Below, piece by piece: positions 1 through 8,179 of a stretch of DNA of 20,841 nt (positions within the stretch are counted from its first letter, which is position 1; every line of letters begins with the position of its first letter). The position numbers and the translations under genes are program-made. The notes below the pieces were generated by a model that was not told the origin of the DNA, ran no database searches, and worked only from the letters and a program-made list of their open reading frames with translations. The DNA is from Pigoraptor vietnamica (taxonomy: Eukaryota > Opisthokonta > Filasterea): the NCBI GenBank assembly GCA_943704525.1, contig CALSCQ010000727.1, positions 1 to 20,841 on the forward strand, in the 5' to 3' direction.

Positions 1-13
1 GGGGGGGGGGTAT

Positions 14-441
14 TCAGTCATGCTGTACATCGACTCGAGTTGTCAAACAGGCCAATTGCGCCACAAGCAAGAGATGCGAAGGTCCACAGACTATACAAGC
101 CACTGCACGCGCACGCACCTGCATGAACCTCAACACGAATTCGTGAAACTTGGCATCGAAGCGTGGCCGCGCGCCCTTCTTTACCTTCGGCTTGTCGTCC
201 ACACTGTACCGTTGATAGGTGAATCAATTGCGCAGTGCATTTACGCATCACAGCGCACGAAAGGGCGAAACGCTCTTCGGAAGCCACGAAAGCAAAACTA
301 TGAGCACGAGCGAAGAAGCACATGCACGCAGACGTTGGACACATCAACTTACACGACATGTTGCCCTTGTGCGATTTCACTCTCAAGCTCGATGGCGCGC
401 AACGTCGCCTTCGAGCGCGACCATTTCCCCAGGTTCGGCAT
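14..441 (-). CDS. Tentative small hypothetical protein, three exons
   Basis: Proposed exons on the minus strand are 441-353, 203-119 and 22-14, giving about 60 residues (starts MPNLGKWSRSK, ends RFMQHD). The ATG at 441 has A at -3. The first donor is GTAAGT, the first acceptor is TACAG, the second donor is GTGCGT and the second acceptor is TACAG; all junctions join in phase. The product is basic, with a helical first half (LRAIELESEIAQG) and a lysine/arginine patch (DDKPKVKKGARPR). I do not recognise the family. The last exon is weak because it codes only H-D-stop next to the poly-G edge. An alternative acceptor at CTCGAG would keep the frame open off the left end, making this the 5' part of a larger gene. 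It diverges from NMNAT. Confidence 0.35.
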
Positions 442-950
442 TCTCCGTCGATGCCCACCCCGTCGGGGTGCACACTAAGCGCCCGTCAGCAGGCGGCGCG
501 TGCGAATCGTACAGCACAAAAGCGAATCCCCCCTCCCGGAATACGATTTAGAGTGCGGAAATGCGACGCCACCCAATAAGGGGTCAAACATGCGCACACA
601 GTGCGCTTGAAGCTGGTATGAAAGGATCAGAGGAGCGCTCTGCTGCGTGTGAGAGCGCTTGAGGTGTGACGATATGAGGGCTCAAGGGACCAAAAAGCTC
701 TTCTTTGTGCGAAGATGCTCTTCAGTGTGCGTGCCAATGCCTGAAATCCACTTGGCAACCGCACTCGCTTGTCATTTATGGTCATTGCGGCCAAGAGAAT
801 CTTTATATGGGTGTCTGGACAATGCTTTGCGTACGGACTCGGCCGCCGGCGGAGATGGCACTCGCGGCCGCGCCGTTAACTCGAACTCGCGAGAGTTCTT
901 TGCTTTACGCTTTCTTGCTCTTGTGTTGAATTGTGTGGTGGGAGAAGACG
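442..950. other. Divergent intergenic region, small gene / NMNAT
   Basis: This 509-base stretch lies between the tentative minus-strand gene and the NMNAT start. No reading frame here looks like protein, and I see no tRNA or repeat. A TTTATATGG word near 802 could act as a weak TATA element for NMNAT, but it is not convincing. Confidence 0.5.
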
Positions 951-2398
951 ATGGCGTCTGCGCTTCCCTTGGGCACCCGCGTGGTGCTGATTGCGTGCGG
1001 CTCGTTCAACCCGCCCACCAACATGCACCTGCGGATGTTCGGTGGGTACTGAGGCCCTTGCACACTCTTAAATGCAGAGCCGCAATCTCCGTTTGCAGGC
1101 ATGGTCGTGGACTGTGCTCGCGACTCCTCACGAAATTGAAATTGCGCCGCAGAGCTTGCCAAGACGAGCCTTCAGCGCAAGGGCGCACAAGTGCTTGCGG
1201 GCATACTTTCCCCCGTGAACGACCTCTACAAAAAGAAGGCGAGTCAACATATGCAACCCTTAACCATTGCTCGATGACTGTGTCTCTGGATAATGAGAGT
1301 CAATATATGACCCTCACAACAACTGCTCGCGGACCGTGTCTCTGATAATGTAATTCTGAACGCATCTACGCAGGGCCTCCTTCCCATCGCGCATCGCGTC
1401 GCCATGTGTCGCGCTGCCGTGCCGCCAAACGGGTGGTTGCGAGTGGACGAGTGGGAAGCCACGCAGGAGGTGTGGCAGAGGACAGTGCAGGTGCTGCGGC
1501 GTACGTCGGACGTTGTCAACAGCGAATTTTACAACGGCGTTGGTAAGCAAACGTGTGGTCACGCGGGTGCGTATGTGCGCGTGTGCGTGAGTACGCGCAT
1601 GAAATGCTAATGCACGCATGTCCTTATACTCAGACAAAGTGCAAGTTAAACTGCTGTGTGGGGCGGATCTGATCGATACGTTCAAGATACCCGGGCTCTG
1701 GGCAGACGCCGATGTATGTTTCTTTGTTGCACATTGCGCTTTAGCAAGCCCACTGCCAATCGGCTGTTATGTGTGCCTCACTGAATGCGACCCCTTTCTT
1801 TATGCAACCCAGCTCAAGGAAATTTTGAGCGACTTTGGAATTGTGTGCATCACGAGGGATGGGCACGATGTCGCCGAGATGCTCAGGACCATACCCATTC
1901 TAGCCGGCGCCGAGGTGCGTATGTGCGCATGCTGCTTCTATCCACGTCTTGGAGTTTTTACGAATGTGTATGTGCGTGGAAGCGCGTGTAAATTGTCGTG
2001 CGGTTGCACGCGCCATTGCGAGTGCGTGGGAGTGTGTGAGCAGGTGACTTGGCATGGCCACTGTTGGAATATCGCGAGGTACTCGCAACTTAACGGTTCG
2101 TGTAACTTTGGTAGCCGCACGTGGACGTCGTCACGGAATTCATGCCCAACAAGATCAGCTCGACGGAATTACGGTGCGTGTTCTTTGGGAGAGGAAGGCT
2201 GTGCTGCACAAAGGCCGCGAGGCATTCTGTCGCACATGCGACGTGCTCGTATGCGGAAAGAATGAGAGTAGGGAAAAGCTTACGCTTGTTCATTCAACCT
2301 ACTGCAGGGCCGCCATCAAGCGGGGAGACACGATACGCTATCTAACGCCCCATCCCGTGATCGACTACATTGACGCGCAGCGGTTGTACTTGGAGTAA
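951..2398 (+). CDS. NMNAT: Nicotinamide/nicotinate mononucleotide adenylyltransferase
   Basis: NMNAT joins NMN (or NaMN) to ATP to make NAD (or its deamido form), the last shared step of NAD synthesis. Seven exons: 951-1041, 1153-1238, 1374-1542, 1634-1713, 1813-1914, 2115-2173, 2308-2398; all joins are in phase, giving 225 residues. Visible motifs are GSFNPPTNMHLRMF near residues 17-30 (the nucleotidyltransferase GxFxPxTxxH signature), GILSPVNDLYKKK, AHRVAMCRAAV, WEATQEVW, KLLCGADLIDTF, VCITRDGHD and, near the C-terminus, ISSTELRR, which corresponds to the family's ISxTxxR phosphate-binding motif. It is shorter than human NMNAT1 (279 residues): the loop between the VLRR helix and KLLCGAD is short and no nuclear-localisation insert is evident, so its compartment is unclear. 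Intron 2 (1239-1373) starts with GC, not GT. Intron 3 and the 3' flank are GT-rich. Confidence 0.95.
1241..1350 (+). repeat. Diverged ~55-bp tandem duplication inside NMNAT intron 2
   Basis: Unit 1 (1241-1295) and unit 2 (1297-1350) align along their whole length. Both start GAGTCAAyATATG, share a CTGCTCG-like middle, and end GTGTCTCTGrATAATG. They differ by scattered substitutions and small indels. Together they fill most of the GC-AG intron. Confidence 0.85.
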
Positions 2399-3192
2399 AT
2401 TCGCCATGTCAACTCACAGCGCCGAAGGCTGTGTGCGTTTGTGTGTGTGTGTGTGTGGGTGGGTGGGTGGGTGTGGGTGTGTGTGGGTGTGTGTGCACGC
2501 GCGTCGCCTGTGTGCCTGTGGCGAGAGGTGTGCGTCTGCATGCAAATTCGATGCGTGGGAGGTCACTGTTACCCTAACATTGTGCGCTGCTCATTGCGAT
2601 TAATTCGAACAAAGAAAGAGTGACACGAGAGAGGCACGAGGATTCTGCATCAGCAAAATGGATTCGTCAGCGTGCGGTGGGTATCAAGCCGCAACACATC
2701 GGAGCGACCAAGCAGATTAACACGAACGTTTGGGCAAAATTGAAGAGAGCGACACGTGCCGCATACGATCTCCAACATCGCCAACAAACACACACGTCAA
2801 AATGCCCGCCGCATACAACGACGCGTGACATGCTCTCAACGCGCGCGCCGCAACTCAGCAGTATCCATCCGATTGCTCATCACGCGCAGAAAGAATTAAG
2901 AAAAACAGCTCACCGCCCCATTGTGCGGGGCTCGCTGCTTAGTCTTTTGTTATCACGCCGGAAACGCGACGCACACACGCTAGTGCGCGACGTGCGCGGT
3001 CCGATCAGATAAGATCATGTGTATAAAGTGAAACTGAGATGGAGAACGTGCGGTGATAAGAAGCTTACAGCTGCTGGCATCGGATTTGTTTTTACGATGT
3101 ATCGTAAAATTGGTGTTACTACTACCAGCCAGAGTGCTCGTAAAACGGCGCGAAACATGCCCTGTCGAGTTTGAGGACAACGGGCTCAAACC
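2399..3192. other. Intergenic region between NMNAT and the CFP1-like gene
   Basis: This 794-base stretch begins with a GT/GGGT-rich tract (about 2437-2515) just after the NMNAT stop. The rest has no reading frame with protein-like composition; the longest open stretch (2620-3012) lacks an ATG start and resembles no family. A TATAAAG word lies at 3022-3028, about 165 bases before the next ATG. Confidence 0.5.
3022..3028 (+). promoter_or_regulatory. Possible TATA box of the CFP1-like gene
   Basis: TATAAAG lies about 165 bases upstream of the ATG at 3193. The same word occurs upstream of the bZIP gene. Only the sequence match and position support it. Confidence 0.35.
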
Positions 3193-5685
3193 ATGGCCGA
3201 CGGTGACTCTTCCGCGTACTTGCCGCTTCGCAAGCGCATGCTTCTCAGTTCGGTCCCCAGCGACGGACCAAGCGCACCAGTCGAACCCTTGGTTGCTGTG
3301 CACGATGCCACACAGGCCGCTCTCGGGCAAGCGCCGCAGAGCCTCCCCGCAAAGACAGCGCCATTGGACGAGGTGGGTGGGCTCGGGTGTGCAATGGCGG
3401 AACGGAATGGATGGGAAGAACACTTCCCGATCTGAGATGATGCTCAGCATGATGACGCACGGCAGGACTCTGAGGGAATGATCGATGTCACGTCAGTGTC
3501 CGCAACCGCTGTGCCCTCGTCGCCATCAACGCAGCCGCATAAGCATGCAGACGGTTGGTCCCGATACGCTCGCTTGTGTGAATTTTCATCGCGTGTGCGT
3601 GTGTGTGAGCGTGTGATTTGTTGTTCTGCGCGCTGTGCGTGTGCACATACTTGTGCCTGAAGTCGTGTACAGCCGCCGCCATAGCACCGACGTCCAGAAC
3701 AGCTGCCGAGGGGGATGAGCCGGAAGAGGTGTACTGCATCTGCCGCACCAACCGCGAGGGCTTCATGATCCAGTGCGACGCGTGTACCGAGTGGTTTCAC
3801 GGCAAGTGCATCGGGCTGCTCAAGAGGGACTCGCAACTCATCGAGAATTTCTACTGCGAGGCCTGCATTGGTGCGTTGTTTGGGTGTATGGGTTATGTGC
3901 GTGCGCGCGTGTGTGCGTATGCCATGCGCGTGCGTGCTTGTTTGCGTGTGCGAGTGTGCCTGCGTTGCTCACTGCATATTGTTTTGGGGCGGATGTTCCT
4001 GTCAACGTCACTTCTCCCACACCATCTCACGCCAGTTGTGGTGCAGCGCAAGACCCCTCGCGGTCGATTGTGTACAAGACGGGCGCCGAAGGACCTCCGC
4101 AGGTGTGCGTTTGCACCATCGCACCCGTCCATCCTCACACACAATGACTTATCTTGCGCTCCACGCGCAGAAGCGCCCTCGTGTGCAGCAGTGCCACCGC
4201 CCGAGTTGCGGGAACCTGCTTCCTGCACCGGCCAACCGCAAGAAACGGACGTCAAAGGTTTGCGCCTGCGCCCGGTCTTTACAATTTTATTAACGCATGC
4301 ATCTGTGCGCTGTAAAACGACACACTCGCGACCTATTCATACTTATGCGACGCATGCATGCCCGGCATGTCATTTCGTCTCATTTCGTGTGCCTTTTCCA
4401 CGGCAGTACTGTTCCCGCGAGTGCGGCCTCATGTTGGCGCGCAGTCGTCTCGACCTCCTCGTGGGGGATTTGTGCGGTTCTTCGTCGGCGGGCGACGTTG
4501 CCTCCATCAAAACGGAGCTCTCGGGAGAAGGCGGAGGGCTCATGCCGGCGCCCGGTACTGCTCAGTGGCTAGCGCATACCATGTCGTCGCGTGCGAACGA
4601 AATGGACGCCGCGCAACTCTCGGAACTGTCGGCCCGCCGTGCGGCGGCCGAAGCGGCGATTGTCGAAGCCGAAGAGGCTTTGCAGCGTGTGCTCGAGAAC
4701 GTCGCGGCTGCCGCCACCTTGCCCCCCTCAACGGACGGGAAAGACGCGGACTCATCGGCAGACGCGCGCGTGTCGTGTGTGCTGTGCACCGAGTCGTTGT
4801 CGATGGGGCAGTACGGGCGTCACGTGGACAAGTGCGTGTTTAAGGTGTGTGGGTCGTAACGTAATACGCAAAGACTCTGTTAGCATTATCCGACGCGTGT
4901 TGTGGGCCCCACTTATATCGGGCATACGGCGCGCTTGGTGTGTGTTTTACGGAATTAAGTCGGTCGAAATAGAGTTAGGCTGAACTGACAGGCCCCTTCG
5001 TGCCTTGCATTACAGGGCTTTGCACCAGTGTCGTTCTCTGTTTTGGGCGGTTTCCCGCGCTTCCACCGCGTGCACGAATTCATGTGCGACGTCCGCGACC
5101 CTGCGAGCGGCGCCATCTGTGCCAAGCCGCGCACGATATGTTGGGCTCACAACAAAGAACAGCCGTGGCTGAACAATGCCGTCGTCAAGGTTGGCAGTCT
5201 TTTTGTGTGCACGCGTGTCGTGGGTGGTGTGCGCGTCTCGCTGCGCAGAGTTCATAGTCGTCGACTGTTGCCTGGTGGCGCCATGTATTCAAACCAAATT
5301 GCTCTGCAGAGGGGACTGAAGAATGCGCCCTGTGGGTTTCGCGAAGAGGACGGCAGCGTGTGCACCCGCTCCAAGTGCGTAAGCCACTATGAGTGGGAGT
5401 TGACTTCTCGCATCCTCGCCGAGTACGAGTTGTTTGACAAGGTATGTGTGGGCACGTTGTGTGCGTGTGTGCGTGTGTATATATGGACGACTCATTGCGT
5501 GTGTGCACGCGTGTGTCCGTTTGCGTGCTTGTCTGGATGACTCATTGCGTGTGTGCATCCTCTCGAAGTACTGTACCCTTGAGCGAATTCTTCGCGAGGC
5601 CGAACTATTGTACACGCGAATGGAGCGGCGCGCGCACACCACACTCGCGACGCTGCTCAACCAAACGACCGCCGTCTCTCAATAG
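3193..5685 (+). CDS. CFP1/Spp1-like PHD-finger protein (Set1/COMPASS subunit family)
   Basis: Members of this family recruit the Set1/COMPASS complex to promoters, and their PHD finger reads H3K4 methylation. Nine exons: 3193-3372, 3448-3553, 3673-3870, 4047-4102, 4171-4257, 4407-4844, 5016-5189, 5310-5441, 5569-5685; all in phase, 495 residues. Residues 1-113 look disordered. The PHD finger has C117, C119, C130, C133, H138, C141, C157 and C160, with CDACTEWFHGKC typical of the family. A second zinc site is C188, C193, C211 and C215 (CHRPSC...YCSRECG). A helical/coiled-coil stretch (about 265-310) follows. The CFP1 C-terminal domain then shows C333/C336/H348/C352, C379/C390/C397/H400 and C421/C431/C436/H439, ending in a helix (ATLLNQT; human CXXC1 has LMLHQT). 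There is no CXXC zinc finger between the PHD and the second zinc site, as in yeast Spp1. The last acceptor (5568) is the least certain; 5583 would drop five residues. Confidence 0.93.
5484..5558 (+). repeat. 25-bp direct repeat inside intron 8 of the CFP1-like gene
   Basis: TGGAyGACTCATTGCGTGTGTGCA occurs at about 5484-5508 and again at about 5534-5558, with one clear substitution. About 25 bases of GT-rich sequence separate the copies. It looks like an intronic duplication. Confidence 0.8.
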
Positions 5686-5996
5686 ACCAGCATCGTTGGT
5701 AACACATGGCAGCACTACTTTGGTGGAAAGCGCGAACACATGACCGCCCATTGCGTGGCTTATACTTCGATGCATTTTCTTAGCCACAAAGCCGGCAGGA
5801 GTGCGCGTCCAGAGCGACACCCACCGGACAATTGACAACGCTCGACATTGCAAACGCTCACACAAAGAGGCGTCGAAACAGAAAAACTTAGGAGAAAGGA
5901 AAACACGCAACAATTCTACAATCGAAATGAACGCGACATCGACCCAAAACGCGCACGCGCGACACAATAGCCAGCAAACACGGCAGCGACGCAGAT
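5686..5996. other. Convergent 3' intergenic region
   Basis: This 311-base stretch separates the stop of the CFP1-like gene from the stop of the minus-strand sterol desaturase. It must hold both 3' UTRs. I see no gene, no repeat, and no perfect AATAAA on either strand. Confidence 0.6.
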
Positions 5997-7013
5997 TTAC
6001 GACGCCGACGCCATCTTGCCACGCGAGCGCAACTCGCGCTTTGGAGAATCGATCCCCGCGGGCACATCCGCAGCCGTCGTCCCCTTCGCAGCCATGCGCG
6101 CACTGCGCCGGGGTGTCGAGGGCGTGCCGTTCTCTCCGACGTGGCCATCCGTGCCGTTCACGTGACCGTTGGTGGCGCCGTCGTGCGACTTGGCCTTCGC
6201 GTCAGCCTCGCGCACGTCGTGGATGGGACCGTGCCCCTCGAGCGACGAAGGGTGGCGGTACGACCCGCAGAGGCGGTCCCAGAGGGTGAAGAACTGTCCG
6301 TAGTTGTAACGGAAGAAGAGGTGGTGGTCGGTGTGGTGCGCGGCGCCGTTGATCATGTCCTCGACGAGCTTCGGTACGCGGTAGTCGCCGTCGTGGATCG
6401 AGATGGTCCAAAAGTTGACAAAGACGAAGAGGCCGAGGTAGGTGAGCTTGTGAAGCGGGAAGAGAAAGACGAAAATGTGGTAGGGGGAGCTCTGGAGGAA
6501 CCCGTCGAGCCAGTGGAAGGCGTGGCTGGCGAACGGCGAGGGGACGAGCCACTTGTGATGGGGCTTGTGCACGGCGCCGTAGATGAGCGGGTGATGCAGC
6601 CACCGATGGATCCAGTAGATGCACATGTCGGTGAAGAAGAGGAAGAAGAAGAAGCTGAAGACGAGGTAGGGGACGCCGTACTCGTCGACGTTGTCGTACA
6701 GGCGGCTATACCCGCGCAGCTCGGCGAGGAAGAGCGCAATCGTCGGCAGGCTCATCATCGGAATCGAACGGCACGTGTAGGCAATCTCGAGCGCGATTTG
6801 GTTCTCGAGGAACTTCTTGTGTCGCATGAGGCTCTTGTCGAAGATAAAGACATAGCTCAGAGTCGCAAAGAAGAGGTACAGCGCGTACCCGCCGAGGTTC
6901 GTGACGACGAAAAGCGTCAGGATTTGTCGTCCCCAGTAGTCTTCCGGCCACGACTCCGGGTAGACGTACGGCGTGAGAAGCTGCTCGTCCGCAGCGTGCA
7001 CAATGAGGTCCAT
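5997..7013 (-). CDS. ERG3: C-5 sterol desaturase (lathosterol oxidase, ERG3/SC5D family)
   Basis: This ER-membrane di-iron enzyme introduces the C5-C6 double bond in sterol synthesis. It is a single exon of 338 residues. I chose the ATG at 7013 because MDLIVHAAD matches the start of fungal ERG3 (MDLVLEVAD) and the 31 residues upstream do not look like protein. Membrane segments are visible at about 31-58, 82-98, 115-135 and 178-206. The three histidine boxes are H136-RWL-HH, H149-KP-HH and H227-TD-HH. Family blocks SYVFIFDKSLMRH, HHKWLVPSPFASHAFH, VNFWTISIHDG and YNYGQFFTLWDRLCGSYR are intact, so the enzyme should be active. Residues from about 257 on form a long polar tail with GHV/NGT repeats and two basic S/T-P patches (TPRRSAR and SPKRELRSRGK), unlike the short yeast tail. 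It is the only complete gene here without an intron. Confidence 0.96.
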   Translation of the reverse strand: MDLIVHAADEQLLTPYVYPESWPEDYWGRQILTLFVVTNLGGYALYLFFATLSYVFIFDKSLMRHKKFLENQIALEIAYTCRSIPMMSLPTIALFLAELRGYSRLYDNVDEYGVPYLVFSFFFFLFFTDMCIYWIHRWLHHPLIYGAVHKPHHKWLVPSPFASHAFHWLDGFLQSSPYHIFVFLFPLHKLTYLGLFVFVNFWTISIHDGDYRVPKLVEDMINGAAHHTDHHLFFRYNYGQFFTLWDRLCGSYRHPSSLEGHGPIHDVREADAKAKSHDGATNGHVNGTDGHVGENGTPSTPRRSARMAAKGTTAADVPAGIDSPKRELRSRGKMASAS

Positions 7014-7238
7014 CTCAATTCCCCAAACGAAATTCGAAAATGAGATGCGCCCAACACTGCCTAAGCGGCGAATGGTGCCAGCGATCCCCAGGGGCGAAAA
7101 TGGCACTCAACTGAGCACACAAAAATTGCAAGACACTGCAGAAGTCGCCGCGAGTGTGGTGTCTTTGTGTGTATTCGTGGACGTGCGGGAATCCTTTTTG
7201 ACGACTGTGTCGTGTGCGTGTGCTGTGAGCGCGGCTGG

Positions 7239-7288
7239 CACGTGTGGTGTGATTGGTTGGTCCAAGTCACCAGCTGGCTGCTGATTGG
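7239..7288 (-). promoter_or_regulatory. CCAAT / SRE-like / E-box cluster upstream of the sterol desaturase
   Basis: Read on the minus strand there is CCAATCAG (7288-7281), then CCAATCA (7256-7250), overlapping the SRE-like word ATCACACCAC (7252-7243), overlapping the E-box CACGTG (7244-7239). The cluster is about 225-275 bases before the ATG at 7013. In animals SREBP sites (ATCACCCCAC or E-box types) next to CCAAT boxes bound by NF-Y drive sterol genes; whether that applies here is inferred. Confidence 0.4.
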
Positions 7289-7379
7289 ATGGGCCATCGC
7301 AGCCGGGACTATTAATTTGAAGTCGGTGAAAAATGTGTTGGACGACTTCAGGCGGGAACTGAGAGCCCGGCGCGAGGTG

Positions 7380-7406
7380 GCCGAGCCGGGCCGGCGCCGG
7401 CTCGGC
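7380..7406. repeat. GC-rich hairpin
   Basis: Arms GCCGAGCCGG (7380-7389) and CCGGCTCGGC (7397-7406) are perfectly complementary around a 7-base GC loop. It sits in the GC-rich core of the intergenic region. Its function is unknown, and it may only reflect composition. Confidence 0.6.
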
Positions 7407-7530
7407 GGTGTTCGCCGGAGACTTTCAATTTGGTACATGTGTCAAGAAATTGGACCCTCCGGCGGATGCAATGCTTGGGGGAAGTGCAGGAACCGTTGGT
7501 GCATCGCCGCCCCGGCGGCCGGCAGTACAG

Positions 7531-7549
7531 CCGGCCGGCCGGCCGGCCG
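7531..7549. repeat. (CCGG)n microsatellite
   Basis: About 4.75 perfect CCGG units lie in the GC-rich core, flanked by further GGCCGG words. Confidence 0.85.
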
Positions 7550-8179
7550 AGTCCGGCAGCAGCACGCCGCAGTTTTGAATACTGGCGGTTGTGCTCCCGG
7601 CTGGACCGTCTTGCAGATCCGGGGCGTCCACGCGTAGTTGGCCCGGCCGTTCCGGCAGCTGACCCACAGGGACAACAGTTTTGTAAACCGGGCTTTGACC
7701 GCCGGCCCAGTCGCGCAAGCAACGTCACAGTGACGGCACTGACGTGTCTCTCCCGAGACTGTTGAATGTCCACCAAAAAGTATCAAAATTGCGAAGGCGT
7801 TTCAATATAATCTGCCCGACGGACCCACCCCGTTTGCCACTAATGTCGAAATGCCATTTGGCGGGCACATACCACAGCGTGACCTGGAAAGTGTTTCACT
7901 TGGCGCAGAGGTACATCGCACTTTTTGCGACGACACATCCACGCGAAATCCACCTGTAGATTTTCTCTGTGAGAGAAACGTTTGCTGAGCAACACTCTCC
8001 CGCACTCCTTGTGTGTGAACAGTTGGGCCATACACAGTCGCACACACAGTCGCTGTTGAGAGTATTTCGCGCCAGAAAACACGTCTGACGACGGTGCGCA
8101 TCAAGCCGCTTGAATCGGAATGACTGTGGCCGTGAGCGTTCGTTGAGCGAGCCCCCTTAGCGGGCTGCAAGGCCGCACG

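Larger units (their letters stand above)
7014..8179. other. Divergent intergenic region, sterol desaturase / NDK-like gene
   Basis: This 1166-base stretch is the promoter region for the desaturase (leftward) and the NDK-like gene (rightward). It has a CCAAT/SRE-like/E-box cluster at 7239-7288, a very GC-rich core (about 7360-7700) with a hairpin at 7380-7406 and a (CCGG)n run at 7531-7549, and a palindrome CGTCACAGTGACG at 7723-7735. Several reading frames are open through the GC-rich core, but they are rich in G, P, R and A and look like composition artefacts. No gene or mobile element is recognisable. Confidence 0.55.

Noticed and set aside
2620-3012. 130-codon open frame between NMNAT and the CFP1-like gene
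   Set aside because: It lacks an ATG start, has no recognisable motif and its composition matches intergenic DNA.
6141-7043. 300-codon open frame antisense to the sterol desaturase
   Set aside because: It is rich in V, E, R and D, resembles no family, and mirrors a strongly conserved gene on the other strand; an effect of GC-rich codon use.
7014-7106. Longer N-terminus for the sterol desaturase (31 extra residues)
   Set aside because: The inner methionine gives MDLIVHAAD, matching fungal ERG3; the upstream residues look like translated 5' UTR.
7430-7786. Overlapping open frames on both strands of the GC-rich island
   Set aside because: Several frames are open at once with G/P/R/A-rich products, as expected from composition; none shows a motif or plausible splice partners.
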